From NCBI GenBank assembly GCA_947561585.1, contig CANNZV010001605.1, positions 1-64,000 of the forward strand: a DNA stretch of 64,000 bases, written 5' to 3'. The notes under the pieces were generated by a model. The model did no database searches. It saw only the letters and a program-made list of their open reading frames with translations, and had not been told where the DNA came from. Of the stretch, positions 43,000-55,800 are shown piece by piece; positions within the stretch are counted from its first letter, which is position 1; each line of letters begins with the position of its first letter. A program made the translations under genes and the position numbers. The stretch comes from Caprella mutica. Its lineage: Eukaryota > Arthropoda > Malacostraca > Amphipoda > Caprellidae.

Positions 43000-43454
43000 T
43001 TAGAATTCTTCGTTTTCGAGATATAGCGCAATTAATTTTTCGTTAGGTTAGGTTATGACCATTATGTTTGGGGTCTGGAAAGGTACATTTGCCGTTTATT
43101 TCAAATATAAAATCGCAAATACGTATATCGGGGGGCGTGCCACCCCACGAATCCCCCTGACAGGTCATTAACAATCATGAAGTGTGCATTACGACAAACT
43201 AGCGGATACAGTAAACTACATTAACGGTTTCATGTCACAAAAATCTAAAAGATTTATGTATCTTGAAGTGTGCATTTTTATATTATACCATTAGAATACG
43301 CTAATCACACTCAAATTAGATAAGTGTGACCCACAGGTTGTGACCACGTACAGTTCTCACGAGTATTAAATGAGTTATCTATTCATTAGAATAGAGTTCA
43401 AGTGTTGATTTATACATCTAGAAGAGTGCATTTCAATACTGTACCATGAGAATA

Positions 43455-45427
43455 CTGTAGATGTTTTCCTGTTAAGACTAAGTTCATTTATCAAAAAAGA
43501 TTGTGCAAACCTTGGTTAAATTCTACTATTCTTGAGGCTATAAAAAGAAAATCGTATCTCTATGAACAATTCAAAAAGAACCTTGTCACAGAAAGTTTTT
43601 ATAAGAGATTCAAAAATGATTTAACTAGTACACTTAAAAAAGCCAAAAAAGATTACTACCATCATGCACTGCGAAATTGTAAAAATAATTTAAAATCGAC
43701 CAGGAAGATCTTGAATGGTTTGATTGCTGATAAACCGCCCATTAATTCGATTAGGTCTATTTCTGTTGAAAATGGAGTATTGACCGACAATGTAGATATT
43801 GCCGAATATTTTGTGAATATTTTAGTAGTATTGCTAATAAGTTAAACTCTAATATCCCTTCTCCAGTCAATGATCCAATTTGTAATGTTAGTTTTAACAT
43901 TCCCAATTCAATAGCATTTTGGCCTGTAACACGGGATGAAATTATCAATATTACTAGCAATTTGAAAAATTCTAGCTATGGCATAAACAATATACCTACT
44001 AAAATATTCAAGTGGGTAATTGATCATCTTTCATTTCTTCTATATGTTCTTATCAATGATTCTATTTCGACAGGGGTGTTTCCTACTATATTAAAGAGAG
44101 CTGTTATCGTGCCTATATATAAGTCTGGTTCTGAGTTTGAAGCTGGCAATTATAGGCCAATCTCTATTCTACCTCTAATTAGTAAAATATTTTAAAAATG
44201 TAATCATGCTAGACTTAATTCTTATTTGGCGAAGTACAATGTAATTAGAATTACTCAATTTGGATTCCAAAAGGGTAAAAGTACTGCTAGTGCAATCCAT
44301 CACTTTGTTGCTCATGTTTACAATGCACTTGACTCTAGGAAACATGCTCTGGGGATTTCTATAGACCTAAAAAAGGCTTTTGATACAGTCAGTCATGACA
44401 TACTGTTGAGGAAGCTGTTTCGATATGGAATACTAGGTGTCTGTCACGATTGGTTTCGTAGCTATCTTGGGGGTCGGTCTCAGAGTGTACGACTTGGCGA
44501 TACTGTTTCGAGAACTCGAACTGTGACTTGTGGTGTGCCACAGGGAAGTGTCCTTGGGCACTACTTTTTATTTTCTATATTAATGATTTGCCTAACATAT
44601 CTCAACAAATTAATGCAACCCTTTTTGCTGATGACACTAATGTTGTAATCAGTGATACTAGTTACGAATCTTTAATAAAAAATGCTAACCAGTTTTTTTC
44701 TGATTTATCTGATTGGACAACAAACAATAAACTTTCCCTTAATGCAAGTAAAACCACAGCCATGCTATTCACTAACCGATCTCAAGCCATTTTTACGCCC
44801 TTAATTTTGAACATTAGTGGTACCCAACTGGAGTTCCATGACTGTGTTAGGTTTCTGGGTGTGAATTTGGATAATAAGTTGAATTTTTCAAATCATATTC
44901 ATTATATTTGTGCAAAACTATCAAGAACCACTGGCATTTTCTATGAAATTCATAATAATTTACCCAGTCATGTATTGATTAATTTATATTATGCACTTGT
45001 GTACCCTTATTTATTGTATTGTATAACTGTTTGGGGTGCAGCTGCTAAGGTTCATCTTGGCCCATTCATCTTAATACAGAAGAAAATTATAAGAATAATT
45101 ACTAAATCACATTACCTTGCCCATACTGATCTTCTGTTTTATAACTGTAAAATTTTGCCAATTACTTGTATCTATAAATTTTCCATAGGTATTCATATGT
45201 ATCATGTAAAACAATCTAATCAGCTTAATCTTCCTAATCATCACTACAATACTAGAAATCATGACAATGTCAACACTGCTTTCCATAGACTTACCCAATG
45301 CCAAAAATCTGTAGGTTTCCAGGGACCTCTCATTTGGAATTCCATACCTATTTCTATTCGCAATAGTAATTCTGTGTCTACTCTTAAACTAAAATACAAT
45401 GAACACCTGCTTAATACCTTACTGTAA
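43455..45427 (+). pseudogene. LINE reverse transcriptase, frameshifted
   Basis: Pieces in order: RLCKPWLNSTILEAIKRKS (43495 on), a frameshift near 43815, then KLNSNIPSPVND onward. RAVIVPIYKSG and NYRPISILPLISKIF precede an in-frame TAA at 44193, where related elements have Glu. FGFQKGKSTASAI, the first catalytic block IDLKKAFDTVSHDILL and GVPQGSVLG follow. A one-base shift near 44555 leads to FIFYINDLP and FADDTNVV, the second catalytic block, and a C-terminal segment to TAA at 45425. Three lesions make it inactive. Confidence 0.92.
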
Positions 45428-45742
45428 TGCTGTCATGTTATGTTTATCTAGGATTTTGTTTTTAATTGAGCTATCCTTTCTTGTTTTGTTCTGTGAGTAG
45501 TTTTCTTTGTCCTTTTTCTTTTTCTTGTAGTATAATATTTTTGTATAATTTTTCTGTAATGCTTTAGCTGGAATATTTTTATTATTTTTATTTTTTTTAA
45601 CTTTTACTTTTTTTTTTGCCAGAAAAGTTTTCCTTTTCCTACAAGGGAAAACTTCATATTGGCTTGAATATATTTTTAAATTTGTCTGATGTGTAACGAT
45701 TGTAAATAATTTTATTCAATAAAGATTATTTATTATTTATTT
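43455..45742 (+). mobile_element. 5'-truncated LINE (jockey/CR1-type)
   Basis: It covers the C-terminal part of ORF2 from the linker before the reverse transcriptase to the 3' end. The tail has GGGAAAACTTCATATTGGCT, AATAAAG and a TTTA-rich run at 45720-45740. The endonuclease domain and 5' end are absent. Confidence 0.9.
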
Positions 45743-45965
45743 ATTTAATTAATTCTTATGTTACCATTAATTTAGCTGAGTTTGACTTTGAATTAATTCC
45801 TGTGTTACCATTAATTTAGCTGAGTTTGACTTTGAATTAATTCCTATGTTACCATTAATTTAGCTGAGGGTGATTTCGGATTAATTCCTATGTTACCAAG
45901 GGGGAGATTTTGTATTAATTCCTATGTTACCATTAATTTAGCTGAGGGAGATTTTGAATCTGCTG
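45743..45965. repeat. ~50-bp tandem repeat after the LINE tail
   Basis: Four to five units share ATTAATTCCTATGTTACC and ATTAATTTAGCTGAG, degenerating rightwards. A further related block is near 46035-46080. Confidence 0.8.
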
Positions 45966-46375
45966 CTTAGAGTCTAAGAGTAACTCTCTCTCAAATTATA
46001 ATCTCTGAGAGTCAGGAGACACATTATGCAGATTGGGTTATCATTAATTTGGCTAAGTGGCCACTAAGGGAGATTCTCTGCTTCTGAATCTCCCTTCGGT
46101 CACCTGGACCTTTTGGATGGTGACCAGTCCTTTTGCCCAATTTTTATTTTGCTGCATGACTCTTTCATGCCTCATGGGATCATGGTATTTCACTTGTGCC
46201 CAAAAAATTTAAAATGCTATAAATTATAAATATATTGAGATATAGCAAACGTAAGTCCAGGTCCCCCACCCAAGTTTGTAAGTGACAAGATAGTGACAAG
46301 ATAGAGACAATACAGTGACTTTACTGTTTTTTACTATAAAATGAATATACCTTATTTTGCTAAATAATTGTCATA

Positions 46376-46427
46376 TTGCCAGCAAAAGTTTTGTGTGGCA
46401 AAAATGTTATGGCGAAAAGGACCTAGA
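46376..46427. repeat. Degenerate array end with GGACCTAGAACT
   Basis: TTGCCAGCAAAAGTTTTGTG and TGGCGAAAAGGACCTAGAAC resemble the end of the array at 19497-19578, including the GGACCTAGAACT border. Confidence 0.5.
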
Positions 46428-47532
46428 ACTACTTTGGACCTACCTAATTGTTGGTAGATTTATTTATAACATCCCTATTTTCAACCAATAATAATTAGAG
46501 AAACTATTTGCTGGGTGGTAAAAAATAATCTGAAATCAAAATATAACTGATTGAGAGAAAGTAGGAATTAAATCAAATATATGTATTACACTAACTTTTA
46601 TCCGGATTTGCATACTTGATAGGCTACTATATAAAATGGAATTCTAGATTCTGTTGACAATATAATCTGGATGATTCAATCCCCATTAATTCACTAGTAT
46701 TGGTGTCTGAACTTAATCCTTATTTTCATTTTTGGAGATTTGTGATCTCATAACTACTTAAATATATTTACATGTTCTTCATATAGCTAGTTACCTAGCT
46801 ACTGATAAGCAAAATATTGTCTACAGACTAAAGTGAGGTTGTATAGCAGCTGTTGAGTCAACTTTTAAAGGTAATTGATCATTTATGATTTAATTTTGAA
46901 TGTCAATTATGTCCAACGCCTATCTAGCTACTAAATACTAATATTTCGTTTTTTTCTGAATCTTATCACAATAATGATATAATAGTTAAAGAATATGTTT
47001 TAAAATAATCTTCATATGATTAGGTACTTATAATTAGTATGTAAAATTTGTAATTACTTTTTTTTTCAATTATAACTAGCTGTGGCTAATAATTTTACCA
47101 AAAAGATGTATATATGTGCAATTCTCAACTAATTAAATTAAACACAAACATTGCGAGTGTTTCATTATATCTTTTGAAGATTATATAAATACCACAGAAG
47201 TGAAACTTCATTCTATCTAGAATAAAAGAAACCTTTTTCATTCTGTCTTTCAATTTATTTTATTTTGGGATAGGTAATTGTAGTTTTTATTGCATTAACG
47301 TATGATTTTTTCAGCTTAGTAAAAATGATGCATGTATCTATGCTTTTCATTAAAAACAATATCACTATATAATAATAACCAATAATTTCTAATATTTTGT
47401 CAAAAGCTTCAATTGAATTACATCGAATGTATTCATTTTATATTTTATTTTAATACAGTCGGAGCAAAACATTTTCATTAACATTGAAAGATTTTTTTTC
47501 TAAATTTATCTCTATTTTCAACATTTCAGAAG
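46428..47532. other. No gene recognised
   Basis: AT-rich sequence with no recognised repeat or coding signal. Confidence 0.4.
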
Positions 47533-47644
47533 ATGGGAGGCAATAAATGCTGTGTTCCTGGCTGTAACTGCTTTTACAATCTGCAGGATGAATACACTTC
47601 TGTTTCCAGATGATTTAGACAGAAAGAATAAGGAGGATAAATGA
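47533..47644 (+). pseudogene. THAP-like domain fragment
   Basis: ATG at 47533 opens MGGNKCCVPGCNCFYNLQDE, resembling the start of a THAP zinc finger (M-x-CC-x-x-x-C, then a short loop). After a one-base shift near 47600 the next frame gives LFPDDLDRKNKEDK, resembling the family's F-P-x-D-x-x-x-x-x-W region, and then a stop. THAP domains occur in host regulators and in P-superfamily transposases. The fragment is short, broken and lacks the downstream C-x-x-H part, so it is a relic or chance resemblance. Confidence 0.45.
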
Positions 47645-49232
47645 TGTTCATAATACTGTTCTTTTGTTTGTATTAAAGTTGTAGAAATAAATATTAGTTA
47701 ACATTAACAGAAACATATGCCTGACTGAAGGTATGTATATGTAACTATTGTTACCAAAAACTTTGTCCAAGTAAAAGTAGCTATTGTATACAAAACTGCT
47801 TGCAAAGTGTTATTTTTTATTATCCCACCAGAATGTGCGTTGAAAATTAGTGAAAACAATGAGAATTTCAATCTTAATAAATCTACAATAATAATTGCAA
47901 AAAAAATATTTGAAACTTTTCAAGTGGTTTAACTAAAGAGGTAATTTTTTTAGTTTTCGAATTTATAAGCTTTTAGACAAAAAAAAAACATTTTGATAAC
48001 TACATTTTATTAAAATAACGGATCAGCATGTATAATATGTCCATGAAGGGTTTCAAAATAATAATTAAAATCTTGTTGAATCAAACTTCACTAAGGAACT
48101 GAAAATATTTCATAGGTCTAAACTCTAAAGTATAAACAGTAAGCAACTATATTTTAAACTAAATAAAACTGTTTAAAGATGACTTACCAATTTAAATGAT
48201 TAATAGAAGATGTTGATATCTTATCTGAAGGGATGTGGAACCTTTTCCAGAAGTGTTTTTTTTTTCATTAATTAACACTAAAAATAGTACAATTGAGAGG
48301 TTTCTTTTGAATGATTGGAAGTCCTTTCAGAATTCAGACTAATTTGCAATGTAGCTCTAAAAATAAGATTTAGCCAACATCTCTTCTACAAGAGTAGCCA
48401 TATCAATAATGTATCTTCCAGAATTTGACTAGCATTAATTATGAAAACCATTTCATAAAAATTCAACCTTCAAGTGACTGCAATATATGGGAGAAGGATA
48501 TGACCAAGATATTTCAGCAAAAGTAGGTGTGGTGCCAGGCCATGAGTGGTGTCGAATCTGTCGATGCTTACTATGAATCATTTTTGAAAACATTAATCTG
48601 GAAAAGAGAACAATATTTATAAATTTATTCTATTAGCTATAGATACATAAACTAGCCCAAGAAATGAATTACTATCATTATGAAGTTGATTATGAAGATA
48701 TGAAAATAACCATGATATTGATTTCATTATTAAGGTATGAGAAATATTCTATTATTAAATAATGAACTCAAGTTTAATCTATATATATAAATGATTTATG
48801 GTCGTCTTTACCTTCGTAGGCTTCGTTCCTTGGAGGACAGCAGCAAATATTTCACTTGATATGTTTGAGGACCTTAATTTAGCAGAAGTTCAGAAAAAAC
48901 ATAATAAATTTTAGTATAAATAACTTAACATTCAAATAAAATGAATAAGGATTAATACATAATTATTTTTGAATCATTTAATAATGAAGTTTTAGGAATG
49001 AAAAGGGTAATATTAATTGTGGCTAAGTCATGATGGTTTTATTATAAACAACTCACAGAGATAGTAGATGAGTTTGAGCATAGGTTTTCAAGATTAGATG
49101 TAATACATTACTTGCAGTACCTTTAGGCTTTAACTACATGATTTTTTACATAGATTTCTGAAAAGAACAGTTAATAGAATACATAGTGAACTTCACTGAG
49201 TTATACATTCAATAAATTATCAGCACAAACAA
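47645..49232. other. No gene recognised
   Basis: AT-rich sequence. A TTTACCTTCGTAGGCTTCG word near 48810 echoes those at 16245 and 24900, possibly a small shared repeat end. Confidence 0.4.
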
Positions 49233-49344
49233 TTTCAAATGTTTTTCTATTCACTCTATTCTAATCTGAGATGAATGATATAACTTCTATAAGTTATATC
49301 ATTCATCTCAGATTAGAATAGAGTGAATAGAAAAACATTTGAAA
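49233..49344. repeat. Perfect 54-bp-arm hairpin, 4-nt loop
   Basis: 49233-49286 and 49291-49344 are exact reverse complements around CTAT. Flanking bases do not pair. No family relative was seen in the window. It is either a very recent inverted duplication or a library/assembly fold-back. Confidence 0.95.
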
Positions 49345-49694
49345 GCACTGAGAGATTCTCTAGTTAAATTTTTCATAGGATATAGAGTAGAGCTACTAGC
49401 TATATCTTTATTTGAATTTGATGACTTGATGGTTCCATATGAATTTCATCAATCAATAGGTAAAATAACATCTCATTATTATTCAGCACATCTATTTTCT
49501 TTTGTAAGTAATTTCTGTTAGATTGTTGCATTCCTATTTTTAGAATGTCTCTATTAAATTATAATTTTTTAATGTAATATGGGCAAGGCATCTTTTATAA
49601 ATGTGAATCTCTAATTAGTATTAGTTTATGAGCTTGAGGACCTCCTGATTTTACTTACATAAATAGTTACCTATACTATATAGGCTATACCGGT

Positions 49695-51030
49695 GTACGG
49701 ATAACTGCCATGCGGATAACTGCCATGCGGATAACTGCCATGCGGACAACTGCCATGCGGATAACTGCCATGCGGATAACTGCCATGAGGACAACTGCCA
49801 TGCGGATAACTGCCATGCGGACAACTGCCATGCGGATAACTGCCATGCGGATAACTGCCATGCGGATAACTGCAATGCGGACAACTGCCATGCGGATAAC
49901 TGCCATGCGGACAACTGCCATGCGGATAACTGCCAAGCGGACAACTGCCATGCGGATAACTGCCATGCGGATAACTGCCATGCGGACAACTGCCATGCGG
50001 ATAACTGCCATGCGGATAACTGCCATGCGGACAACTGCCATGCGGATAACTGCCATGCGGATAACTGCCATGAGGACAACTGCCATGCGATAACTGCCAT
50101 GCGGACAACTGCCATGCAGATAACTGCCATGCGGATAACTGCCATGCGGATAACTGCCATGCGAACAACTGCCATGCGGATAACTGCCATGCGGACAACT
50201 GCCATGCGGATAACTGCCATGCAGATAACTGCCAAGCGGACAACTGCCATGCGGATAACTGCCATGCGGATAACTGCCATGCGGACAACTGCCATGCGGA
50301 TAACTGCCATGCGGATAACTGCCATGCGGACAACTGCCATGCGGATAACTGCCATGCGGATAACTGCCATGCGGAAAACTGCCATGCGGACAACTGCCAT
50401 GCGGATAACTGCCATGCGGATAACTGCCATGCGGACAACTGCCATGCGGATAACTGCCATGCGGACAACTGCCATGCGGATAACTGCCATGCGGATAACT
50501 GCCATGCGGATAACTGCCATGCGGATAACTGCCATGCGGATAACTGCCATGCGGACAACTGCCATGCAGATAACTGCCATGCGGACAACTGCCATGCGGA
50601 TAACTGCCATGCGGATAACTGCCATGCGGACAACTGCCATGCGGATAACTGCCATGCGGATGACTGCCATGCGGATAACTGCCATGCGGATAACTGCCAT
50701 GCGGGCAACTGCCATGCGGATAACTGCCATGCGGACAACTGCCATGCGGACAACTGCCATGCGGATAACTGCCATGCGGATAACTGCCATGCGGACAACT
50801 GCCATGCGGATAACTGCCATGCGGATAACTGCCATGAGGACAACTGCCATGCGGATAACTGCCATGCGGATAACTGCCATGCGGACAACTGCCATGCGGA
50901 TAACTGCCATGCGGATAACTGCCATGCGGATAACTGCCATGCGGATAACTGCCATGAGGACAACTGCCATGCGGATAACTGCCATGCGGATAACTGCCAT
51001 GCGGATAACTGCCATGCGGACAACTGCCAT
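49695..51030. repeat. 15-bp satellite (GCGGATAACTGCCAT)n, about 89 units
   Basis: It is highly homogeneous, alternating GGATAAC and GGACAAC variants with rare GAGGACA, GCAGATA and one-base deletions. It is the reverse complement of the array at 3805-3979. ACCGGT (49689-49694) precedes it. The 462-, 450- and 316-residue frames are artefacts of the 15-bp period. Confidence 0.97.
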
Positions 51031-52296
51031 AGTGGACAACTTAAATTAAATGGTGAAATGATTATTCATTCGAACGAAACTTAAATTTCACTTGATTTGA
51101 GAAATCTGATTTTGCCTTTCGATATACATACTGTTTGTTGTATATACTGTTTGAGCTGCAATAATTGTCGTATGTAGTCATAAATGTTAAATCCATTGCT
51201 ATATTTGGCTATTGTATATCAGTTCTGACAATTAATTGGCCCTCATAACTCGTTAAGCCAAATTGACAGCAACAACTTCAATACATGGAGAGTTTGTTCG
51301 AAATCTAAGAAATAGTTTTTTCTTTTTTAAGACACTATTTTTCTCTGTTTAAATACTTATTAAATTTTCACTCTGTGGAAAAGAAAGAAACATCTCTGTA
51401 CTGCAACGTAGAATATTTTATCGATGGATTTTTATATGTCAATTAAGTTAAAGTAATTAAACGTAGCTATATTCATCATTTTTCATTGATGTTGATGATA
51501 TTTTTTCCAATTTAATTTAAAGAATTAATATAGAAAAGCATATTCTGAAAAAATGTATATATAATGAGAATATTAATATTTATATATCTAATCATACAGC
51601 AACTAATAACTCGTTTTCAATTAATGCAACTACTTTCGAGTGACCGCTTTTTAACCTTTAAATTCAATACTCTTCAGTACTCTTTCTGTTTATTATCAAA
51701 CTAGGAGCATTATTCTCCGCATACTTATATCTAAGATCTAAATTATTCGAATGTTTGAAATCGAGAGGTATTTTGTTATGATTTTTATTGTAAAGTTTAG
51801 TGACACACAGACATGCAATTAGTCAAATCATTTTGATTGTTGATGTAATTTCAACTTAATATAGGAAAGTAAGTGAATAAATATCACACGATGTAGAAAA
51901 AGATTAGTATGCTTGCTATAGCTGTCACACCAGTTTTTAGAAGAAAAATACACGTGTTTTTTTGTGTCTTTTGAGTCAAATGGTAACCAGTTTTTAAATA
52001 TCACTTTGTGGTATGAACATAGAAAAAGAAAGTAAAATAAGAAGCTTGCATCTTCAATTAAGGTGACAAATTTTCCGGGTGGCCTTAAGATGATTTCTTT
52101 TTTCTGTAAGTAATTGAAAACATTTTATTTCTTATTACTGTGATACTGTTAAATTCTAATGTTTTTTCAATGGAAAATAATGTTTATTCAAACGAAAAAT
52201 ATCATGAAGTTATTTATTCTTTCAAAATAGCTATAAGTGATATATGGATAAAAAAATCTTTCTCTGTTACAGTGAAATAATTGAAAAAATCATATA
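51031..52296. other. No gene recognised
   Basis: AT-rich sequence without recognised repeats or coding signals. Confidence 0.45.
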
Positions 52297-52577
52297 TCCT
52301 CATTTTCATGATTTTTCCTCAATTTCATGATTTTTCCTCAATTTCATGATTTTTCCTCATTTTCATGATTTTATCTCATTTTCATGATTTTGCCTCAATT
52401 TCATGATTTTCCCTCATTTTCAAGATTTTTCCTCATTTTCATGATTTTCTCTTATTTTCATAATTTTTCCTCATTTTCATAATTTTTCCTCATTTTCATG
52501 ATTTTTCCTCATTTTCATGATTTTTCCTCATTTTCATGATTTTTCCTCATTTTCCTCATTTTTCCTCATTTTCATGA
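52297..52577. repeat. 18-19-bp minisatellite TTTTCATGATTTTTCCTCA
   Basis: About 15 imperfect units of CCTCATTTTCATGATTTTT. Confidence 0.92.
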
Positions 52578-53203
52578 TGGTAAATATTACATTAGTTATG
52601 CCAAAAAATGTCTCATTTTCTCCGCCTAATAATTTAGATTAGAAAATTATCAATGATGAACTAAAATATTTAACAAAGGTAAAAAAGTTTGAGGAGATTT
52701 TAGTCACAGTGTGGAATAAAGATAACACAGAATTATTTAAATAATTTAATGACGTAATTAAATTATTTCTTTGATTTTATATATTTATATCAATATATAG
52801 AGGAATATATTGTTTTAAATAATAATATAATGAATTATTTATGCAAAGCCACCAGCCATATGATTATGAAGTCAGCAGCTCTCCGACATTTATCACGCAT
52901 TCTAATTTGACGATAATTTGTCTTTTCATGTCGATACTTAATGTTCGCAATGTTATCTTTTATTTGCTTATGACTTACTCAAATATTTTACTTACGTAAA
53001 TATATATTATTAAGTAAGCCATTGTTTGCTCTATAATAGGCTAGATAATTTAGGTATCTTAACAATTATAAAGTTTCTGATTAATTTATCCGCAACAAAA
53101 AAAGATCAGCAATATATCTAAACTATTTAGCAGTATTATAAAGCATGTTGTGATTTATATGTCAGTCTGCTTCTCTTCCCATTTTTTCGTTGTGTAAACA
53201 GCC

Positions 53204-53290
53204 TTCAATTCACCACATATATTCACCTTCAATTCACCACATATATTCACCTTCAATTCACCACATATATTCACCTTCAATTCACCACAT
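53204..53290. repeat. 24-bp tandem repeat, about 3.5 units
   Basis: Near-perfect units of TTCAATTCACCACATATATTCACC. Confidence 0.95.
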
Positions 53291-53403
53291 ACTCAAGAGT
53301 TGTCACTTTAAAATGGGGCACTAAAAAATGCATCAGAGAAGCAGTTTCACTTCTTTAAACATGTTGAAGTAAAATTCAATATTTTTAGGGTTTTAACTAC
53401 AAA

Positions 53404-55492
53404 GAATTCATTTTCCCTGGTTACCATTTTCTCTGGTTATCATTATCTCTGGTTATCAATTTCTCCGGTTATCATTATCTCTGGTTATCATTATCTCTGG
53501 TTATCATTTTCCCTGGTTATCATTTTCTCTGGTTATCATTTTCTCTGGTTATCATTTTCTCTGGTTATCATTTTCTCTGGTTATCATTTTCTCTGGTTAT
53601 CATTTTCTCTGGTTATCATTTACTCTGATTATCATTTTCTCTGGTTATTATTTTTCTGATTATTATTTTCTCTGGTTATCATTTTCTCTGGTTATGATTT
53701 CCTCTTGTTATCATTTCTCTGGTTATCACTTTTTCAGATTATCATTTTCTCTGATTATTATTTTCTCTGGTTATCATTTTCTCTGATTATTATTTTCTTT
53801 GGTTATCATTTTCTCTTGTTATCATTTCTCTGGTCATGATATCGAAAAAAGTAATTTTTCATAATAGGGTATGCTCTGAATTATCGAACAGTTCCACATT
53901 TCGATCCTCATCAAATAACGAGTTAAAATGTCATATTACTTATATACTTCTTCTTCTATGATCGAATATGTGTAACTGTCCGAGAATTCATAACTAACCT
54001 AACTTTTACAACTCTATCACAATTGCCAAGGGACCCTTGTTACGTGGATAGAAAATGATAACTAGAGCCCGGATTTATAGTTCTAACGAAAGTAGTCGAA
54101 ATAGGGCCCAAAAAACGTTTTTATAGCTCTAAAAAAGAGTTTTAAAGTCGGTAAAAAAAGTCCTTATAATAGCTGAGTGTGTCCTAAAATTGATGCATTT
54201 CCTTTCTTTTATCCGCATTATAGAAAATTTTGGAAAAATTAGAGTAACTATGCCATTCTTGTTTATTTGTTAAAAGTAGATTTTTAATTATTATTCACAG
54301 AACTTCCACAACAAATAATGGCAAATGTGTGCGTATAATATCGTATTTATATATAAGTTTAATGAATTGTAAATAAAACCCATGTTTCTTAATTTATACA
54401 TAGCTTTTATTTTACAAGAAACTAATTGGATGAAAGAGAACTAAACAAAATCTACCCAAAAAACTATGTTGTCCAAGTCACAGCCAACAAAGAAAATATA
54501 ACCACGAAACTCAAATAGAACAGCACAAACAGTAACAATAATTCTTAATATTATAAATATACTACTTTTTAAAGAAAACAATTAAACTTCATTACGAGAA
54601 ATTACCAACATTTTATTGACATTTTTGGCTGTCATGCTTAGTCTCTTGTCACTTAAAAGTTATTTTCAATTTTTAAAAGCTTCTTTCAACTTCAAAACAG
54701 TTTTAGGTTGTTTCACTCTGGGTATGTTTTTTCACAACATGTGCAATTAACTAAATAGCACGTACGTTCAGAAATGTATGTGCTCTAAGTAACTTCTTTA
54801 CACAAACCGAAATTTACTGATCACAATAAATAAATACCATATATTAACTTTATTGGGCATATCTTCATTCTTCATGTATCATTCTATTTATTTAAGAAAA
54901 CTGTATGATATTATACTGTATTTAGTAGTGATTTTTTTTTTCAATTCAGTTTAATTTACCACTCGTACGTTTTCTATGGAATATTACTATAAAAAGTGTG
55001 AATGAAATGGCTAACTAATTTGAATGTCTCTTGCATGTTTAATTTATCCATTATATAATAATCTGTTACAAATATATTTTGCACGTAAAGGATGGTTTAT
55101 CACAGTTTTTATAGTCGTTTATACTATAATTACTAGTTTTATCTTTTAATTTCTAGTCAAAATAGCTTTTATAGTCAAAATAGCATTGTAGACAATTATT
55201 TTTCTATTTTTCATCTTTTTTTCGCCAATAGTTTTGTGTATGTAAGCAATCCCAGCAGTGAAAAAAATGCTAATGTGAACGATATAATAGACATTCGTAT
55301 CCTGCTAAAGTTCTAGCGTTTAAAATTCTGCTCGTATTTTAGTAGGGGGCTGACCTATGTTGCGTCAGAAAAAATGCTGGTAAAAAAAGGCGCAAGTGTG
55401 AAGGGCTCCGTTAAAATCAATAGCAGCTAAACATTTTGCCATGAGCATTTTTTTAAAGGCGGCGTTGAAACGCAAGTGTGAAGGGGGCCTTA
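53404..55492 (+). mobile_element. Copy of the 16-bp-minisatellite element with an internal insertion
   Basis: Array 53404-53830 (TCTCTGGTTATCATTT) is followed by body 53831-54063, matching 14890-15090. The match resumes at 55184 and runs to the terminal AAGTGTGAAGGGGGCC near 55490. Sequence 54064-55183 is absent from the related copies. Confidence 0.85.
54064..55183. mobile_element. 1.1 kb insertion in the minisatellite element
   Basis: Defined by comparison with the uninterrupted copies at about 15088 and 29500. Both ends hold repeated TTTATAGTC/TTTTATAGCTC words in inverted tendency. No coding frame. Superfamily unknown. Confidence 0.65.
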
Positions 55493-55589
55493 TACAGCAG
55501 AGTCCATTAACGCGTATCCATGATATAATTATATCTCTATTATTTTCAAATGCGCCCAGCAAACAGAAAAGATCCCTATTTAATAATAC

Positions 55590-55800
55590 TGTTTGGCCCC
55601 CTTCATACTTGCGTTTTCCAACGCCGCTTTAAAGATATACTCATTGCAAAAAGTTTAGCTACAATTAATTTTAACGGAGCCCTTCACACGTTCTGTCCTT
55701 TTCTTACCAGCATTTTCTCACCAAAATAGCTCAGTCCCCTGCTAAAATACGAGCAATATTTTTAAATGCTAGAACTTAAGCAGGATACGAATGTCTATTG
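55590..55800 (-). mobile_element. Inverted terminal piece of the minisatellite element
   Basis: It matches the left end near 29190-29390 (TTCATACTTGCGTTTTCCAA, TTTTAACGGAGCC, GCAGGATACGAATGTCTATT). It faces the copy ending at 55492 and is interrupted at about 55800 by a LINE tail. Confidence 0.8.

Noticed and set aside
49651..51049. Long frames on both strands (RMAVI, AWQLS, MRITA repeats)
   Set aside because: 15-bp satellite; several frames on both strands are open at once, as expected from the repeat.
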